From Clostridia bacterium (GTDB taxonomy: Bacteria > Bacillota > Clostridia > TANB77 > UBA1234): DNA of 44,842 nucleotides. The position numbers were made by a program, and so were the translations under genes. The stretch lies in NCBI GenBank assembly GCA_017462965.1, contig JAFTQC010000072.1, positions 1 through 44,842 on the forward strand, written 5' to 3'. Shown here piece by piece: positions 8,563 to 16,912 of this stretch (positions are counted from its first letter, which is position 1; the number at the start of each line of letters is the position of its first letter). A model generated the notes under the pieces. That model was not told the DNA's origin and searched no databases. It saw only the letters and a program-made list of their open reading frames with translations.

Positions 8563-9613
8563 TTCAATGGGAATGGGTGGAATAGAAAACTTTATAATGA
8601 ATGCATATGGAAGTTTAGATAAGGAAAAATATCAATTTGATTTCATATTACAAAACGAAGAAGAGAGTTTTTTTGAAAAAGAGATAAAAGAGCTTGGGGG
8701 CAATATATATATAATTCCTAGAATTGAAAAACATCCAGTAAAACATATTTTTGAATTAAGGAAAATATTAAAAAACAATTCATATATAGCTTTTCACAGG
8801 CATACAGCAAATAGTATTGTTTTTATAGATTTGATGATTGCTAAATTATCTCATATAAAAAATATAATAGTACATTCGCATAGTACTTCACATTCTAAAG
8901 AATGGCTCAATAAATTGTTTAGACCATTGTTATATGCTTTTTCAAACAGTCATTTGGCGTGTGGTGATGCTGCAGGGAAATGGCTGTATGGTGCCAGAAA
9001 TTTTGAAGTGATATATAACGGAATGCCAGTTGCTAAATATGCATATAGAGAAGAAAAAAGAAATGAAATGAGAGAAAAATTAGGATTTAACTCTGGAGAT
9101 ATAGTTCTTGGGCATGTTGGTAGATTTGATGAGGCAAAAAATCAAAGATTTATAATCGAGATGTTTAAAGAATTAAATAAATTAGACAAAAAATATAAAT
9201 TACTTTTATGTGGAGATGGACAGTTACGCGGTGAACTAACTTTGTATTGTAAGGAAAATGGATTGGATAATAGTGTGTCATTTTTAGGAGTAAGAAAAGA
9301 TGTAAATGACGTATTACAAGCTATGGACGCATTTTTATTCCCTTCTAAATATGAAGGATTGCCATTGTCACTTATCGAAGCTCAATTAACAGCACTACCT
9401 TGTTTTGTCTCAAAGAACATTCCGGATGAAGCTTTATACAATAAGAACATGTTGAAACTTGGAATTGAAGATGCTGATAAAGAAGAGTGGTGCAAACATA
9501 TAATGGCGTTGCCGATAACGACAGAATTTAGATCATACATAAATGAAGATTTATATAATGATTATGAAATAAAAAATGTTACAAAAAAATTATGCGAAAT
9601 TTATGAAAGATGA
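8534..9613 (+). CDS. glycosyltransferase family 4 (GT-B fold)
   Basis: Retaining GT-B glycosyltransferase resembling EpsF-type exopolysaccharide enzymes; donor and acceptor unknown. The 359-residue protein opens with RIVHMLNSMGMGGIENFIMN, the typical GT4 first strand and glycine loop. The C-terminal donor domain has VLGHVGRFDEAKN, LLCGDG and the E-x7-E element EGLPLSLIE near residue 273. GTG 8534 is chosen because AAAGGA lies 9 bases upstream and the family start aligns there. The 29-base overlap with the DUF2207 frame is probably an artefact of the frameshift in that gene. No polysaccharide cluster surrounds it. Confidence 0.88.
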   Translation: MQKRIVHMLNSMGMGGIENFIMNAYGSLDKEKYQFDFILQNEEESFFEKEIKELGGNIYIIPRIEKHPVKHIFELRKILKNNSYIAFHRHTANSIVFIDLMIAKLSHIKNIIVHSHSTSHSKEWLNKLFRPLLYAFSNSHLACGDAAGKWLYGARNFEVIYNGMPVAKYAYREEKRNEMREKLGFNSGDIVLGHVGRFDEAKNQRFIIEMFKELNKLDKKYKLLLCGDGQLRGELTLYCKENGLDNSVSFLGVRKDVNDVLQAMDAFLFPSKYEGLPLSLIEAQLTALPCFVSKNIPDEALYNKNMLKLGIEDADKEEWCKHIMALPITTEFRSYINEDLYNDYEIKNVTKKLCEIYER

Positions 9614-9614
9614 T

Positions 9615-9664
9615 AGTGGGGACAGTCTTTTTTGCGAGTAGCAAAAAGGACTGTCCCCATTGCT
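9615..9664 (+). repeat. REP-like palindrome, GGGGACAGTCC type
   Basis: Left arm AGTGGGGACAGTC... (9615-9635) and right arm (9641-9664) ending CTGTCCCCATTGCT pair with few mismatches across a 5-base loop. It uses the same TTTTTGC/GCAAAAA inner ends as the other REP copies but a different core (ACAGT rather than ACGCC). It sits directly after the glycosyltransferase stop and may act as its terminator. Confidence 0.82.
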
Positions 9665-9673
9665 AAAAATGTG

Positions 9674-9702
9674 TTGAAGTTACGAATATTATGAGGTAAA
9701 AT
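9674..9702 (+). promoter_or_regulatory. probable sigma-A promoter of recJ
   Basis: TTGAAG (9674-9679), a 17-base spacer and TAAAAT (9697-9702). It lies 29 bases before the chosen recJ start. Confidence 0.55.
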
Positions 9703-9731
9703 GTCTTTATGGTTTTATGATGGGGGTAAAG

Positions 9732-11429
9732 ATGGTTAAGAAGTGGTTATATTCAAAGTTTGAAGATGATAAAGTTAAAAAAATAGCTGAAGAAAATAAT
9801 GTTTCTGAATTGCTTGCTAAAATATTGCTTTGTAGAGAGTTTGAATCTAAAGATACTATTGATGATTTTTTACATCCTAAAATTGATAATTTGTATGATC
9901 CTTTTTTATTAAATGACATGCAGATTGCCGTGGATACCATAATTGATTCGTGTAATAAAAAAGAAAAGATTACTATATACGGTGATTATGATGTTGATGG
10001 AATTACGAGTGTATCGGTGCTTAAAAAGTTTTTTGCTGATATGGGAGTGAATGCTGAGCATTATTTGCCGAGTAGGCTTGAAGAGGGATATGGTTTAAAT
10101 AATGATGCGTTGGACAAAATCGCAAGTAATGGTACGAAACTTTTGATAACGGTGGATTGTGGAATTTCTGCATATGAAGAGGTTGAATATGCTAAAAGGC
10201 TTGGGATGAAAGTTATTGTTACTGACCATCATGAGTGCCCTGAAAGATTACCTGATGCGCTTGCTGTTGTTGATGCCAAGAGACCTGATAGTACATATCC
10301 TTTTAATTCGCTTGCGGGAGTTGGTGTCACATTTAAGCTTATTCAAGCAATATCATATAAATTGAATTTTGATAGAAAAAGATATTTAAAATATATTGAT
10401 ATAGTTGCTCTTGGGACGATTGCCGATATTGTTCCTTTAGTTGATGAAAATAGAATAATTGTGAATTTTGGTTTAATTCTTATGAGACAAACTCGTAATA
10501 TTGGTTTACAGGCTCTTATAAGAGTTAGTGGTTATGAAACGGGGAAGGATTTAAGTTCTACAGCGATTTCGTTTGGTATTGCTCCAAGAATAAATGCGTC
10601 TGGACGAATGGGAAAGGCTGATTTGGCGCTTGAATTGCTACTTGAGAATAATCCTGAAAAAGCGTATAAGATGGCGCTAGAACTTAGTGATACGAATAAA
10701 GAAAGACAAGATGTCGAGAAAAATATAATAAATCAAGCTGTTGATATGATTGAAAAGGACAAGTTATATGAGAAAGATATAATTGTTTTGTATCATGAGA
10801 ATTGGCATCATGGTGTTATTGGTATTGTTGCTTCTAAAATAACAGAACTTTATTATAAGCCATCAATTTTGATATCACTTGAAAATGGCGTTGGCAAAGG
10901 ATCTGGCAGAAGTATTGAAGGTTTTGATTTGCATGATGCACTTTCTAAATGCACTGATTTACTTATGAAGTTTGGTGGTCATGAAATGGCTATCGGGCTT
11001 TCGATTGAAGAAGAAAAACTAGAAGCTTTTTCAAAGAAAGTTGAAGAAATTGCAAAAGAAAAAGGAACAAAGGATTTACAACCAACAGTTAAAATTGATG
11101 CAGAAGTTACTTCTGAAAATATATCGTATGAAACACTTAAAGAAATTGAACTTTTAAAACCATTTGGTGAAGGAAATCCACCGCCTGTTTTTGTATATAA
11201 AAATATAAAGGTAGATGGAGTAAGACTTTTATCAAATGAGAAACATTTGAAATTATCACTTAAAGATGGTGTGCATGTATATGATGCGATTGCTTTTAAT
11301 ATGGGAAATCAAAAATATAGTATCAAAATTGGTGATAAAGTAGATGTGCTTCATGCATTAGAAATAAATAGTTTTAATGGAATTGAAAAAATTCAGATGA
11401 ATGTAAAAGATTTGAAGAAAAGTTTGTAG
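9732..11429 (+). CDS. recJ: single-stranded-DNA-specific exonuclease RecJ
   Basis: 5'-3' exonuclease of the DHH phosphoesterase superfamily, acting in recombination and mismatch/base-excision repair. From ATG 9732 it has 565 residues. Visible are motif I (YGDYDVDGITSVSVL, near residue 82), VDCGIS, and the DHH motif TDHHECP near residue 163. Also visible are FGIAPRINASGRMGKADLALE, the DHHA1 signatures HHGVIGIVASK and KFGGHEMAIGLS, and a C-terminal OB-like segment (LLKPFGEGNPPPVF). Its length is that of the short RecJ form. An ATG at 9717 is in frame, but the GGGGGT ribosome site at 9722-9727 supports 9732. It lies 29 bases upstream of rel. Confidence 0.95.
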   Translation: MVKKWLYSKFEDDKVKKIAEENNVSELLAKILLCREFESKDTIDDFLHPKIDNLYDPFLLNDMQIAVDTIIDSCNKKEKITIYGDYDVDGITSVSVLKKFFADMGVNAEHYLPSRLEEGYGLNNDALDKIASNGTKLLITVDCGISAYEEVEYAKRLGMKVIVTDHHECPERLPDALAVVDAKRPDSTYPFNSLAGVGVTFKLIQAISYKLNFDRKRYLKYIDIVALGTIADIVPLVDENRIIVNFGLILMRQTRNIGLQALIRVSGYETGKDLSSTAISFGIAPRINASGRMGKADLALELLLENNPEKAYKMALELSDTNKERQDVEKNIINQAVDMIEKDKLYEKDIIVLYHENWHHGVIGIVASKITELYYKPSILISLENGVGKGSGRSIEGFDLHDALSKCTDLLMKFGGHEMAIGLSIEEEKLEAFSKKVEEIAKEKGTKDLQPTVKIDAEVTSENISYETLKEIELLKPFGEGNPPPVFVYKNIKVDGVRLLSNEKHLKLSLKDGVHVYDAIAFNMGNQKYSIKIGDKVDVLHALEINSFNGIEKIQMNVKDLKKSL

Positions 11430-11458
11430 AGATACATAAAGCAGGAGGATGATGATAT

Positions 11459-13630
11459 ATGACGAAAATCGAAGATATAATCGCCAGAGTAAAAAGTTAT
11501 AATAAAAGATCTGATACAAAGTTAATAATGAAGGCTTACGAATATGCTAATCGTTATCATGAAGAACAAAAAAGAAAATCAGGTGAGCCATATATTGTTC
11601 ATCCGCTAGAAGTTGCGTATATTGTTTCAACACTGGAGTTAGATGATAATGCTATTTGTGCGGCGCTTCTACATGATGTTGTTGAAGATACACCGGCAAC
11701 TCTTGAAGATATGAAGAAGGAATTCAATGAAGAAATTGCGGTTTTGGTAGATGGAGTAACAAAACTTGGTAAAATAGCAAGTTACATAGATAAAGAGGAA
11801 GAACAAGTTGAAAATTACAGAAAGTTTTTCTTGGCAATGGCTAAAGATATAAGAGTTGTCATGATAAAGCTTGCTGATAGACTTCATAATATGAGGACTT
11901 TGAAGCATTTAAGTGATGACAGAAAAACTGCAATTGCAAAAGAAACGAGACAATTATATGCGCCACTTGCAAACAGACTTGGTATTTATTCTATAAAGTG
12001 GGAACTTGAGGATTTAAGCTTGCTATATCTAGAACCTGATGCATATAAAGAGTTGGTTGAGGCAATTAATTCTAAGCGTGCAGAACGTGAAAAATTTATA
12101 AATGATATAATTCTAGAAATTAGAAAAAAATTAAAAGAAGTTAGAATTGAAGCTGAGGTTTATGGAAGACCAAAGCATCTTTATAGTATTCATAGAAAGA
12201 TGCAAAAAGATAATAAATCAATTGAGCAAATTTATGATTTGTTTGCGATGAGAATTATTGTGAATTCTGTTAAAGATTGTTATGCGGCGCTTGGATTGGT
12301 TCATGAATTATATAAGCCGATGCCTGGACGTTTCAAAGACTATATTGCGGTTCCAAAGCCTAACATGTATCAATCGCTTCATACAACGCTTATAGGAAAT
12401 GGTGGAACGCCTTTTGAAATACAAATTAGAACGTGGGACATGCATAGGGTTGCTGAGTATGGTATCGCAGCACACTGGGCGTATAAAGAAGGAAAGAATA
12501 TTTCTGCTTCTGATGAAAAATTGTCTTGGCTTAGAGAAACTCTAGAATGGCAAAAAGAGACTAACGACGATAGAGATTTCATGAATAAATTGAAATTTGA
12601 TTTGTTCGATGAGGATGTTTTTGTATTTACACCAAAGGGTGATATCAAAGCGCTTCCAGCTGGAAGTATTCCAATTGATTTGGCATACATGATTCACGAA
12701 CAAGTTGGAAACAGAATGATTGGTGCAAAAATAAATAGTAAGATGGTTCCAATTACTACGCCATTACAAAATGGTGATATCGTTGAAATTGTTACATCAG
12801 ATAATACAAAAGGTCCAAGTCGTGATTGGCTCAAGATTGTAAAAACTACGCAAGCACGTAGCAAGATTCAAAACTGGTTTAAAAAAGCTCAAAGAGAAGA
12901 AAATACAGCTAAGGGAAAAGAACTAGTTGAGAAAGAATTAAAGAGAATCGGAATGTCTTTTGCAGAATTATTTAAAACAGAATGGATTGAGAAGGCGCTT
13001 CAAAGATACAAATATAACTCGTTAGACGATTGTTATGCAGCGATTGGCTTTGGTGCAATTTCGCCGGCGAAAATCATTACAAGATTACTTGAAGAGTATA
13101 AGAAAGAGCATAAAGAAGAGGAAATTGAAAACAAGATAAATGAACTTCGTCAAAATAAACGTCCTGATAAGAGTAAGGTTTCGAAGTCGGGTATTATAGT
13201 TAAGGGAATCGATAATTGCTTGGTAAAACTTTCTCGTTGCTGCAATCCACTTCCTGGTGATGACATAATTGGATATATAACAAAAGGTAGAGGTGTTTCA
13301 GTTCATAGAGCTGATTGCATAAATTGTAAAGAATTATTAACAGAAGAACAAAGACTTATAGATGTTTCTTGGTATAAAGAAAATAATGCTTCTTATATGG
13401 CTGAGCTTGAGATTTATGCAAATGACAGAAATGGATTACTTGCAGATGTTACTGTTGCGGTTGGTGATCTGAAAGCTAAAATTGTTTCAATTAATGCTAG
13501 AACAGTTCAAAATAATAGGGTTGCGATTATAACAATAGGACTTGAAGTTGTAGATATAGAAATGCTTAATAAAGTAATAAAGGTTATTAGAAAGGTAGAT
13601 AGCGTGTACGATGTACACAGACAAAAATAA
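11459..13630 (+). CDS. relA: bifunctional (p)ppGpp synthetase/hydrolase (Rel/SpoT family)
   Basis: Stringent-response enzyme that makes and degrades (p)ppGpp. The 723-residue protein has the long RSH layout. The HD hydrolase domain is intact (HPLEVAYIVSTLELD, LLHDVVEDT near residue 75). A synthetase domain follows (GRPKHLYSIHRKM, PGRFKDYIAVPKPNMYQSLH). Then come a TGS domain (DVFVFTPKGDI, about residue 386), a conserved Cys region (SRCCNPLPGD) and a C-terminal ACT domain (about 648-723). Both catalytic domains keep their motifs, so it is probably the single bifunctional Rel. ATG 11459 follows GCAGGAGG. The recJ-rel order and the hydrolase gene after it are common in clostridia. Confidence 0.96.
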   Translation: MTKIEDIIARVKSYNKRSDTKLIMKAYEYANRYHEEQKRKSGEPYIVHPLEVAYIVSTLELDDNAICAALLHDVVEDTPATLEDMKKEFNEEIAVLVDGVTKLGKIASYIDKEEEQVENYRKFFLAMAKDIRVVMIKLADRLHNMRTLKHLSDDRKTAIAKETRQLYAPLANRLGIYSIKWELEDLSLLYLEPDAYKELVEAINSKRAEREKFINDIILEIRKKLKEVRIEAEVYGRPKHLYSIHRKMQKDNKSIEQIYDLFAMRIIVNSVKDCYAALGLVHELYKPMPGRFKDYIAVPKPNMYQSLHTTLIGNGGTPFEIQIRTWDMHRVAEYGIAAHWAYKEGKNISASDEKLSWLRETLEWQKETNDDRDFMNKLKFDLFDEDVFVFTPKGDIKALPAGSIPIDLAYMIHEQVGNRMIGAKINSKMVPITTPLQNGDIVEIVTSDNTKGPSRDWLKIVKTTQARSKIQNWFKKAQREENTAKGKELVEKELKRIGMSFAELFKTEWIEKALQRYKYNSLDDCYAAIGFGAISPAKIITRLLEEYKKEHKEEEIENKINELRQNKRPDKSKVSKSGIIVKGIDNCLVKLSRCCNPLPGDDIIGYITKGRGVSVHRADCINCKELLTEEQRLIDVSWYKENNASYMAELEIYANDRNGLLADVTVAVGDLKAKIVSINARTVQNNRVAIITIGLEVVDIEMLNKVIKVIRKVDSVYDVHRQK

Positions 13631-13660
13631 ACTTGTAGCAAAATATTGGAGGATAAATTC

Positions 13661-14290
13661 ATGATAATGAAGACTTTTAGGGCGCAGGTTGGCAATACGA
13701 GCATGTTTACAAACATGTATTTAGTTGCTGATGAAAACACGAAGGAAGGCGTGTTAATTGATGCAGGTGCTGGAATTGATAAAATAATTAATTTTATAGA
13801 AAATGCACAAATAAAGCTTAAATATATAATTTTGACTCATTGTCATGTTGATCATGTTGCGGGGTTAAGGGCTTTGAAGCACGAATATCCAAGAGCTAAG
13901 ATAGTTATAAATGAAGAAGATGCTGAAGGTCTTGCGGATGAATCTATAAATATGTGCGAATTACTTGGAGTAGAGAATAATTTTCTAAATGCTGATGTGA
14001 CAGTTAAAGATGGCGATGTTTTGGAGTTTGGTGGATTACAAGCAGATATCATTCATACTCCAGGACATACCGCTGGAAGCATGTGTATATTGATAAAAGA
14101 TGCATTATTTAGTGGAGACACTTTGTTTAAGGGAACTAGAGGCAGAACTGATTTGAAAACAGGCTCAGAAAGAGAAATACTGTGGGCGATAAAGGATAAA
14201 TTATTGAAGCTTCCCGAAAACACGATTGTCTATCCTGGACATGGTGCTACGACAATAATTAGGGATGAGATAGCAAATTATGAAGATTGA
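13661..14290 (+). CDS. MBL-fold metallo-hydrolase (glyoxalase II-like)
   Basis: A 209-residue metallo-beta-lactamase-fold hydrolase of the YcbL/glyoxalase-II-like group. The two-metal signature THCHVDHVAG (HxHxDH, near residue 59), HTPGHTAGS, FSGDTLFKG and YPGHG are all present, so both metal sites look complete. The family often hydrolyses thioesters such as S-lactoylglutathione; the substrate here is unknown. ATG 13661 is preferred: an upstream in-frame TTG (13646) lies inside the GGAGG ribosome site, which is 8 bases from ATG 13661. It is the third gene of the recJ-rel unit and ends in a terminator hairpin. Confidence 0.88.
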   Translation: MIMKTFRAQVGNTSMFTNMYLVADENTKEGVLIDAGAGIDKIINFIENAQIKLKYIILTHCHVDHVAGLRALKHEYPRAKIVINEEDAEGLADESINMCELLGVENNFLNADVTVKDGDVLEFGGLQADIIHTPGHTAGSMCILIKDALFSGDTLFKGTRGRTDLKTGSEREILWAIKDKLLKLPENTIVYPGHGATTIIRDEIANYED

Positions 14291-14333
14291 ATTTGCACTT
14301 TTGGGATGTCCCTTAAAAGTGCAAATTCTTAAA
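14289..14333 (+). terminator. hairpin after the MBL-fold gene, GGGA/TCCC core
   Basis: A perfect 14-bp stem (14289-14302 with 14315-14328) starts inside the stop codon and encloses GGGATGTCCC. Only two T follow, then an A-rich stretch, so termination strength is uncertain. The core is REP-like. Confidence 0.7.
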
Positions 14334-14351
14334 AATTTAATATAAAAAAAC

Positions 14352-14380
14352 TTGCAAAAGAAAAACATATAGAATATAAT
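14352..14380 (+). promoter_or_regulatory. sigma-A promoter of tRNA-Leu
   Basis: TTGCAA (14352-14357), a 17-base spacer and a perfect TATAAT (14375-14380), 30 bases before the mature tRNA 5' end. Confidence 0.8.
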
Positions 14381-14410
14381 AAGCAAGTACTCGAAATTAG
14401 AGAGTTGCTT

Positions 14411-14493
14411 GCCCGAGTGGCGGAATTGGCAGACGCACACGACTCAAAATCGTGCGGGAAACCATGCGGGTTCAAGTCCCGCCTTGGGCACCA
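14411..14493 (+). tRNA. tRNA-Leu (anticodon CAA)
   Basis: A type II tRNA of 83 bases with encoded CCA. The acceptor stem GCCCGAG (14411-14417) pairs with CTTGGGC. The D arm is AGTGGCGGAATTGGCAGAC. The anticodon stem CACGA/TCGTG encloses the loop CTCAAAA with anticodon CAA (14445-14447). A variable arm and the T arm (GGTTCAAGTCC) follow. It reads UUG codons. It has its own promoter and terminator. Confidence 0.97.
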
Positions 14494-14497
14494 AAGA

Positions 14498-14528
14498 AGA
14501 TACTGTTTTAAACAGTATCTTTTTTTTG
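14498..14528 (+). terminator. rho-independent terminator of tRNA-Leu
   Basis: AGATACTG (14498-14505) pairs with CAGTATCT (14513-14520), followed by a run of at least eight T. Confidence 0.9.
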
Positions 14529-14579
14529 TAGTAAGAGGGGCGAAATATTGCGAAAATTGTAAAAATATGCAAATGAAGG

Positions 14580-14608
14580 TTGACATATTACATAAAATAT
14601 AATAAAAT
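14580..14608 (+). promoter_or_regulatory. strong sigma-A promoter of the first small orphan gene
   Basis: A perfect TTGACA (14580-14585), a 17-base spacer and TAAAAT (14603-14608). Transcription would start near 14615, leaving about 170 bases of leader before the gene at 14785. Confidence 0.72.
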
Positions 14609-14646
14609 ACCATTGTAAATTATGCAACTGAACAGGACCTTAGAAA

Positions 14647-14724
14647 ATGGAGGGGTTATATGTAAGTCGATTACTCATTCTCATGACATTCGTATTTGGG
14701 GTGAAAGCGGCAAAAACACACTAA
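14647..14724 (+). CDS. possible 25-residue hydrophobic leader peptide
   Basis: A short frame inside the 170-base leader: ATG 14647 with CAGGA nine bases upstream, stop TAA 14722-14724. The peptide has a hydrophobic middle (RLLILMTFVFGV) and a basic tail (KAAKTH). The same leader also has GGAGGGG six bases before ATG TAA (14660-14665), a start codon directly followed by a stop. Either could be a translated regulatory element, or chance. No homology is recognised. Confidence 0.25.
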   Translation: MEGLYVSRLLILMTFVFGVKAAKTH

Positions 14725-14784
14725 TGTCGAAACATATGTATTGGTTATGTCAAAAAGAAAAAATACAGAAAGGGGAAGCCAAAC

Positions 14785-15060
14785 ATGGAACACAGAAGTG
14801 GAGCAACTAAGATCCGCATTACCAAAATTGTGAGCGGTGTGAAACTGGTGGATGATCAGGCGCAGGAGAGTGTCTGTTCTTCCAAGAATCGGTGCATTCT
14901 CGGTTTCCTCGCCGAAGGACGTCAAGTTCTCATGAACGAGAATGAACTTGTTCGAAACTACGCAAACGGCGACGGTACACAGATTCGGCTCAATGCTATT
15001 GTGCCGGGAAGAATCTACACAGTATACACCCGTGGCTATGAATTGGCCACTGCTAACTGA
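14785..15060 (+). CDS. small orphan protein, GC-rich cassette gene 1
   Basis: Unrecognised 91-residue protein, probably cytosolic: no signal peptide and no membrane segment. The composition is balanced, with two Cys (ESVCSSKNRC) and a beta-rich look (TKIRITKIVSGVKLVDD, RIYTVYTRGYEL). It is a real gene by context: a strong promoter (14580-14608), an AAGGGG ribosome site before ATG 14785, and a terminator directly after the stop. Base and codon use (CTC, GTC, CGG, GGC, AAC) is clearly more GC-rich than the neighbouring housekeeping genes, which suggests acquisition from elsewhere. Three other small genes here share these traits (15255, 29702, 30397). Function unknown. Confidence 0.75.
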   Translation: MEHRSGATKIRITKIVSGVKLVDDQAQESVCSSKNRCILGFLAEGRQVLMNENELVRNYANGDGTQIRLNAIVPGRIYTVYTRGYELATAN

Positions 15061-15078
15061 TAACTTATAACTCTTTTG

Positions 15079-15108
15079 AAAGCGTCCAGGTCTGACTTGG
15101 ACGCTTTT
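15079..15108 (+). terminator. rho-independent terminator of orphan gene 1
   Basis: AAAGCGTCCA (15079-15088) pairs with TGGACGCTTT (15098-15107) across a short loop, followed by T. Confidence 0.88.
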
Positions 15109-15120
15109 AAATTGAAAATT

Positions 15121-15140
15121 GGAACGGTCCCTCTTGCTAG
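15121..15140. repeat. solo REP-like arm, GGAACGGTCCC type
   Basis: GGAACGGTCCCTCTTGCTAG has the TCCCTCTTGCTA end of the REP arms and the ACGGT core seen at 19026-19130. There is no matching second arm. Confidence 0.65.
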
Positions 15141-15156
15141 TTTTCTGTGTTTTTCC

Positions 15157-15185
15157 TTGACATTGCACTAAAATGAGCGTATAAT
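15157..15185 (+). promoter_or_regulatory. perfect-consensus sigma-A promoter of the second small orphan gene
   Basis: TTGACA (15157-15162), exactly 17 bases, TATAAT (15180-15185): a 12/12 consensus match. Transcription should start near 15192. Confidence 0.88.
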
Positions 15186-15254
15186 GTTTATTGCTTATGT
15201 AAACATGAGTTGTAGATGTACCATGCAAATCGAAATTTTGGAGGTAAAAAACAA

Positions 15255-15521
15255 ATGACGCAAAAAGTGAATTCTAAGCCGGTGTATGATCTTTATGACG
15301 TTGAGTTCCTTCTCCGCTTTAAAGGAGAGGACCGAACTTCTGGAGATCCGTATCATGGAAGCCGTGTTGTTGAGCTGGTGAAGCCTGAAGAACTTAAAAA
15401 GGCTGAACAGCTGCAAGAAGAACTCACGCAGACCCTGCGGAAGTATTTTGCGGGACTCAACGAATTTCCTGTCGAGATCGTTCTGGTCGAGCTTGTGAAA
15501 TTCGAGCGTAAGGACGCCTAA
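15255..15521 (+). CDS. small orphan protein, GC-rich cassette gene 2
   Basis: Unrecognised 88-residue cytosolic protein. It opens with MTQKVNSKPVYDLYDVEFLL. A helical middle (KPEELKKAEQLQEELTQTLRKYF) and a C-terminal strand (PVEIVLVELVKFERKDA) follow. ATG 15255 is chosen because GGAGGT (15240-15245) lies nine bases upstream; the longer frame from 15216 has no ribosome site. Codon use (CTC, CGC, GTC, CTG, GAG) is more GC-rich than its neighbours. It sits alone between a perfect promoter and a terminator whose loop contains the stop codon. Strong expression is predicted; function unknown. Confidence 0.8.
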   Translation: MTQKVNSKPVYDLYDVEFLLRFKGEDRTSGDPYHGSRVVELVKPEELKKAEQLQEELTQTLRKYFAGLNEFPVEIVLVELVKFERKDA

Positions 15522-15537
15522 CCAGCGTCCTTTTTTT
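15510..15537 (+). terminator. rho-independent terminator overlapping the stop codon of orphan gene 2
   Basis: AAGGACGC (15510-15517) pairs with GCGTCCTT (15525-15532). The 7-base loop holds the TAA stop (15519-15521). A run of T follows. Confidence 0.92.
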
Positions 15538-15593
15538 ATGTCTTTTTTTATGAAAAAGAGACGTAATTTTATATTTCATTTTTTAATAAAATA

Positions 15594-15622
15594 TTGATAT
15601 CGAGTAAAGAATAGTATAGAAT
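15594..15622 (+). promoter_or_regulatory. sigma-A promoter of gap
   Basis: TTGATA (15594-15599), a 17-base spacer and TAGAAT (15617-15622), 35 bases before the gap start. Confidence 0.68.
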
Positions 15623-15633
15623 AACCCTTGTAG

Positions 15634-16667
<1,034 letters not shown>

Positions 16668-16668
<1 letters not shown>

Positions 16669-16791
16669 AAACGCGTGAAAATCATCATCTTACAAAAAGT
16701 TTATTCGTCCTTGGTGCTCAGCGTATAAACATACGCTTGCGCGCTCGCGGACTTCATAAATTTTCGTAATCTAATGATTTTGACACGTTTT
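16668..16791. repeat. 124-bp near-palindromic repeat, copy 1 (after gap)
   Basis: The left arm (16668-16693) and right arm (16766-16791) are imperfect inverted copies (AAAACGCGTGAAAATCAT against the complement of ATGATTTTGACACGTTTT). The centre holds a perfect hairpin AGCGTAT-AAAC-ATACGCT flanked by GC-rich sequence. The architecture and several segments (GAAAATCA, ATCTT, CTCA-CGTA, TACGC, GCG) match the copy after pgk at 18096-18220. Function unknown; possibly a MITE, an mRNA-stability or attenuation hairpin. Confidence 0.8.
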
Positions 16792-16845
16792 GAAGATATA
16801 GAAAATATTGAAAGTTTTATAAAATATAGTTAAATAAAAACAGTG

Positions 16846-16877
16846 AGGGGCCGGCATATTTAGAAAGTGCCAGCCCT
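16846..16877 (+). promoter_or_regulatory. GC-rich hairpin in the pgk leader
   Basis: GGGGCCGGCA (16847-16856) pairs with TGCCAGCCC (16868-16876) with one mismatch and an 11-base loop, followed by AAATTTT rather than a clean T run. It lies 36 bases before the pgk start. It could be an RNA-processing or stability element; no known riboswitch is recognised. A weak promoter-like TTGAAA-17-TAAATA (16808-16836) precedes it. Confidence 0.45.
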
Positions 16878-16912
16878 AAATTTTAATATAGAGAGAAAGG
16901 AAGTTTTTCGGT

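Noticed and set aside
14329-14613. Frames on both strands across the tRNA-Leu
   Set aside because: They translate the tRNA and its terminator; no gene features.
14685-14728. GACATT...AATGTC hairpin in the orphan gene leader
   Set aside because: Six base pairs with a 32-base loop; too weak to call.
14622-14810. 62-codon frame in the leader of the first orphan gene
   Set aside because: No ribosome site before ATG 14622, and it overlaps the start of the better supported gene at 14785.
14671-15228. 185-codon minus-strand frame
   Set aside because: It lies opposite the first orphan gene and its promoter, leader and terminator; it has no ribosome site and no recognisable protein features.
16838-16912. 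Riboswitch upstream of pgk
   Set aside because: Only one hairpin is visible, with no conserved riboswitch core or terminator/antiterminator pair.
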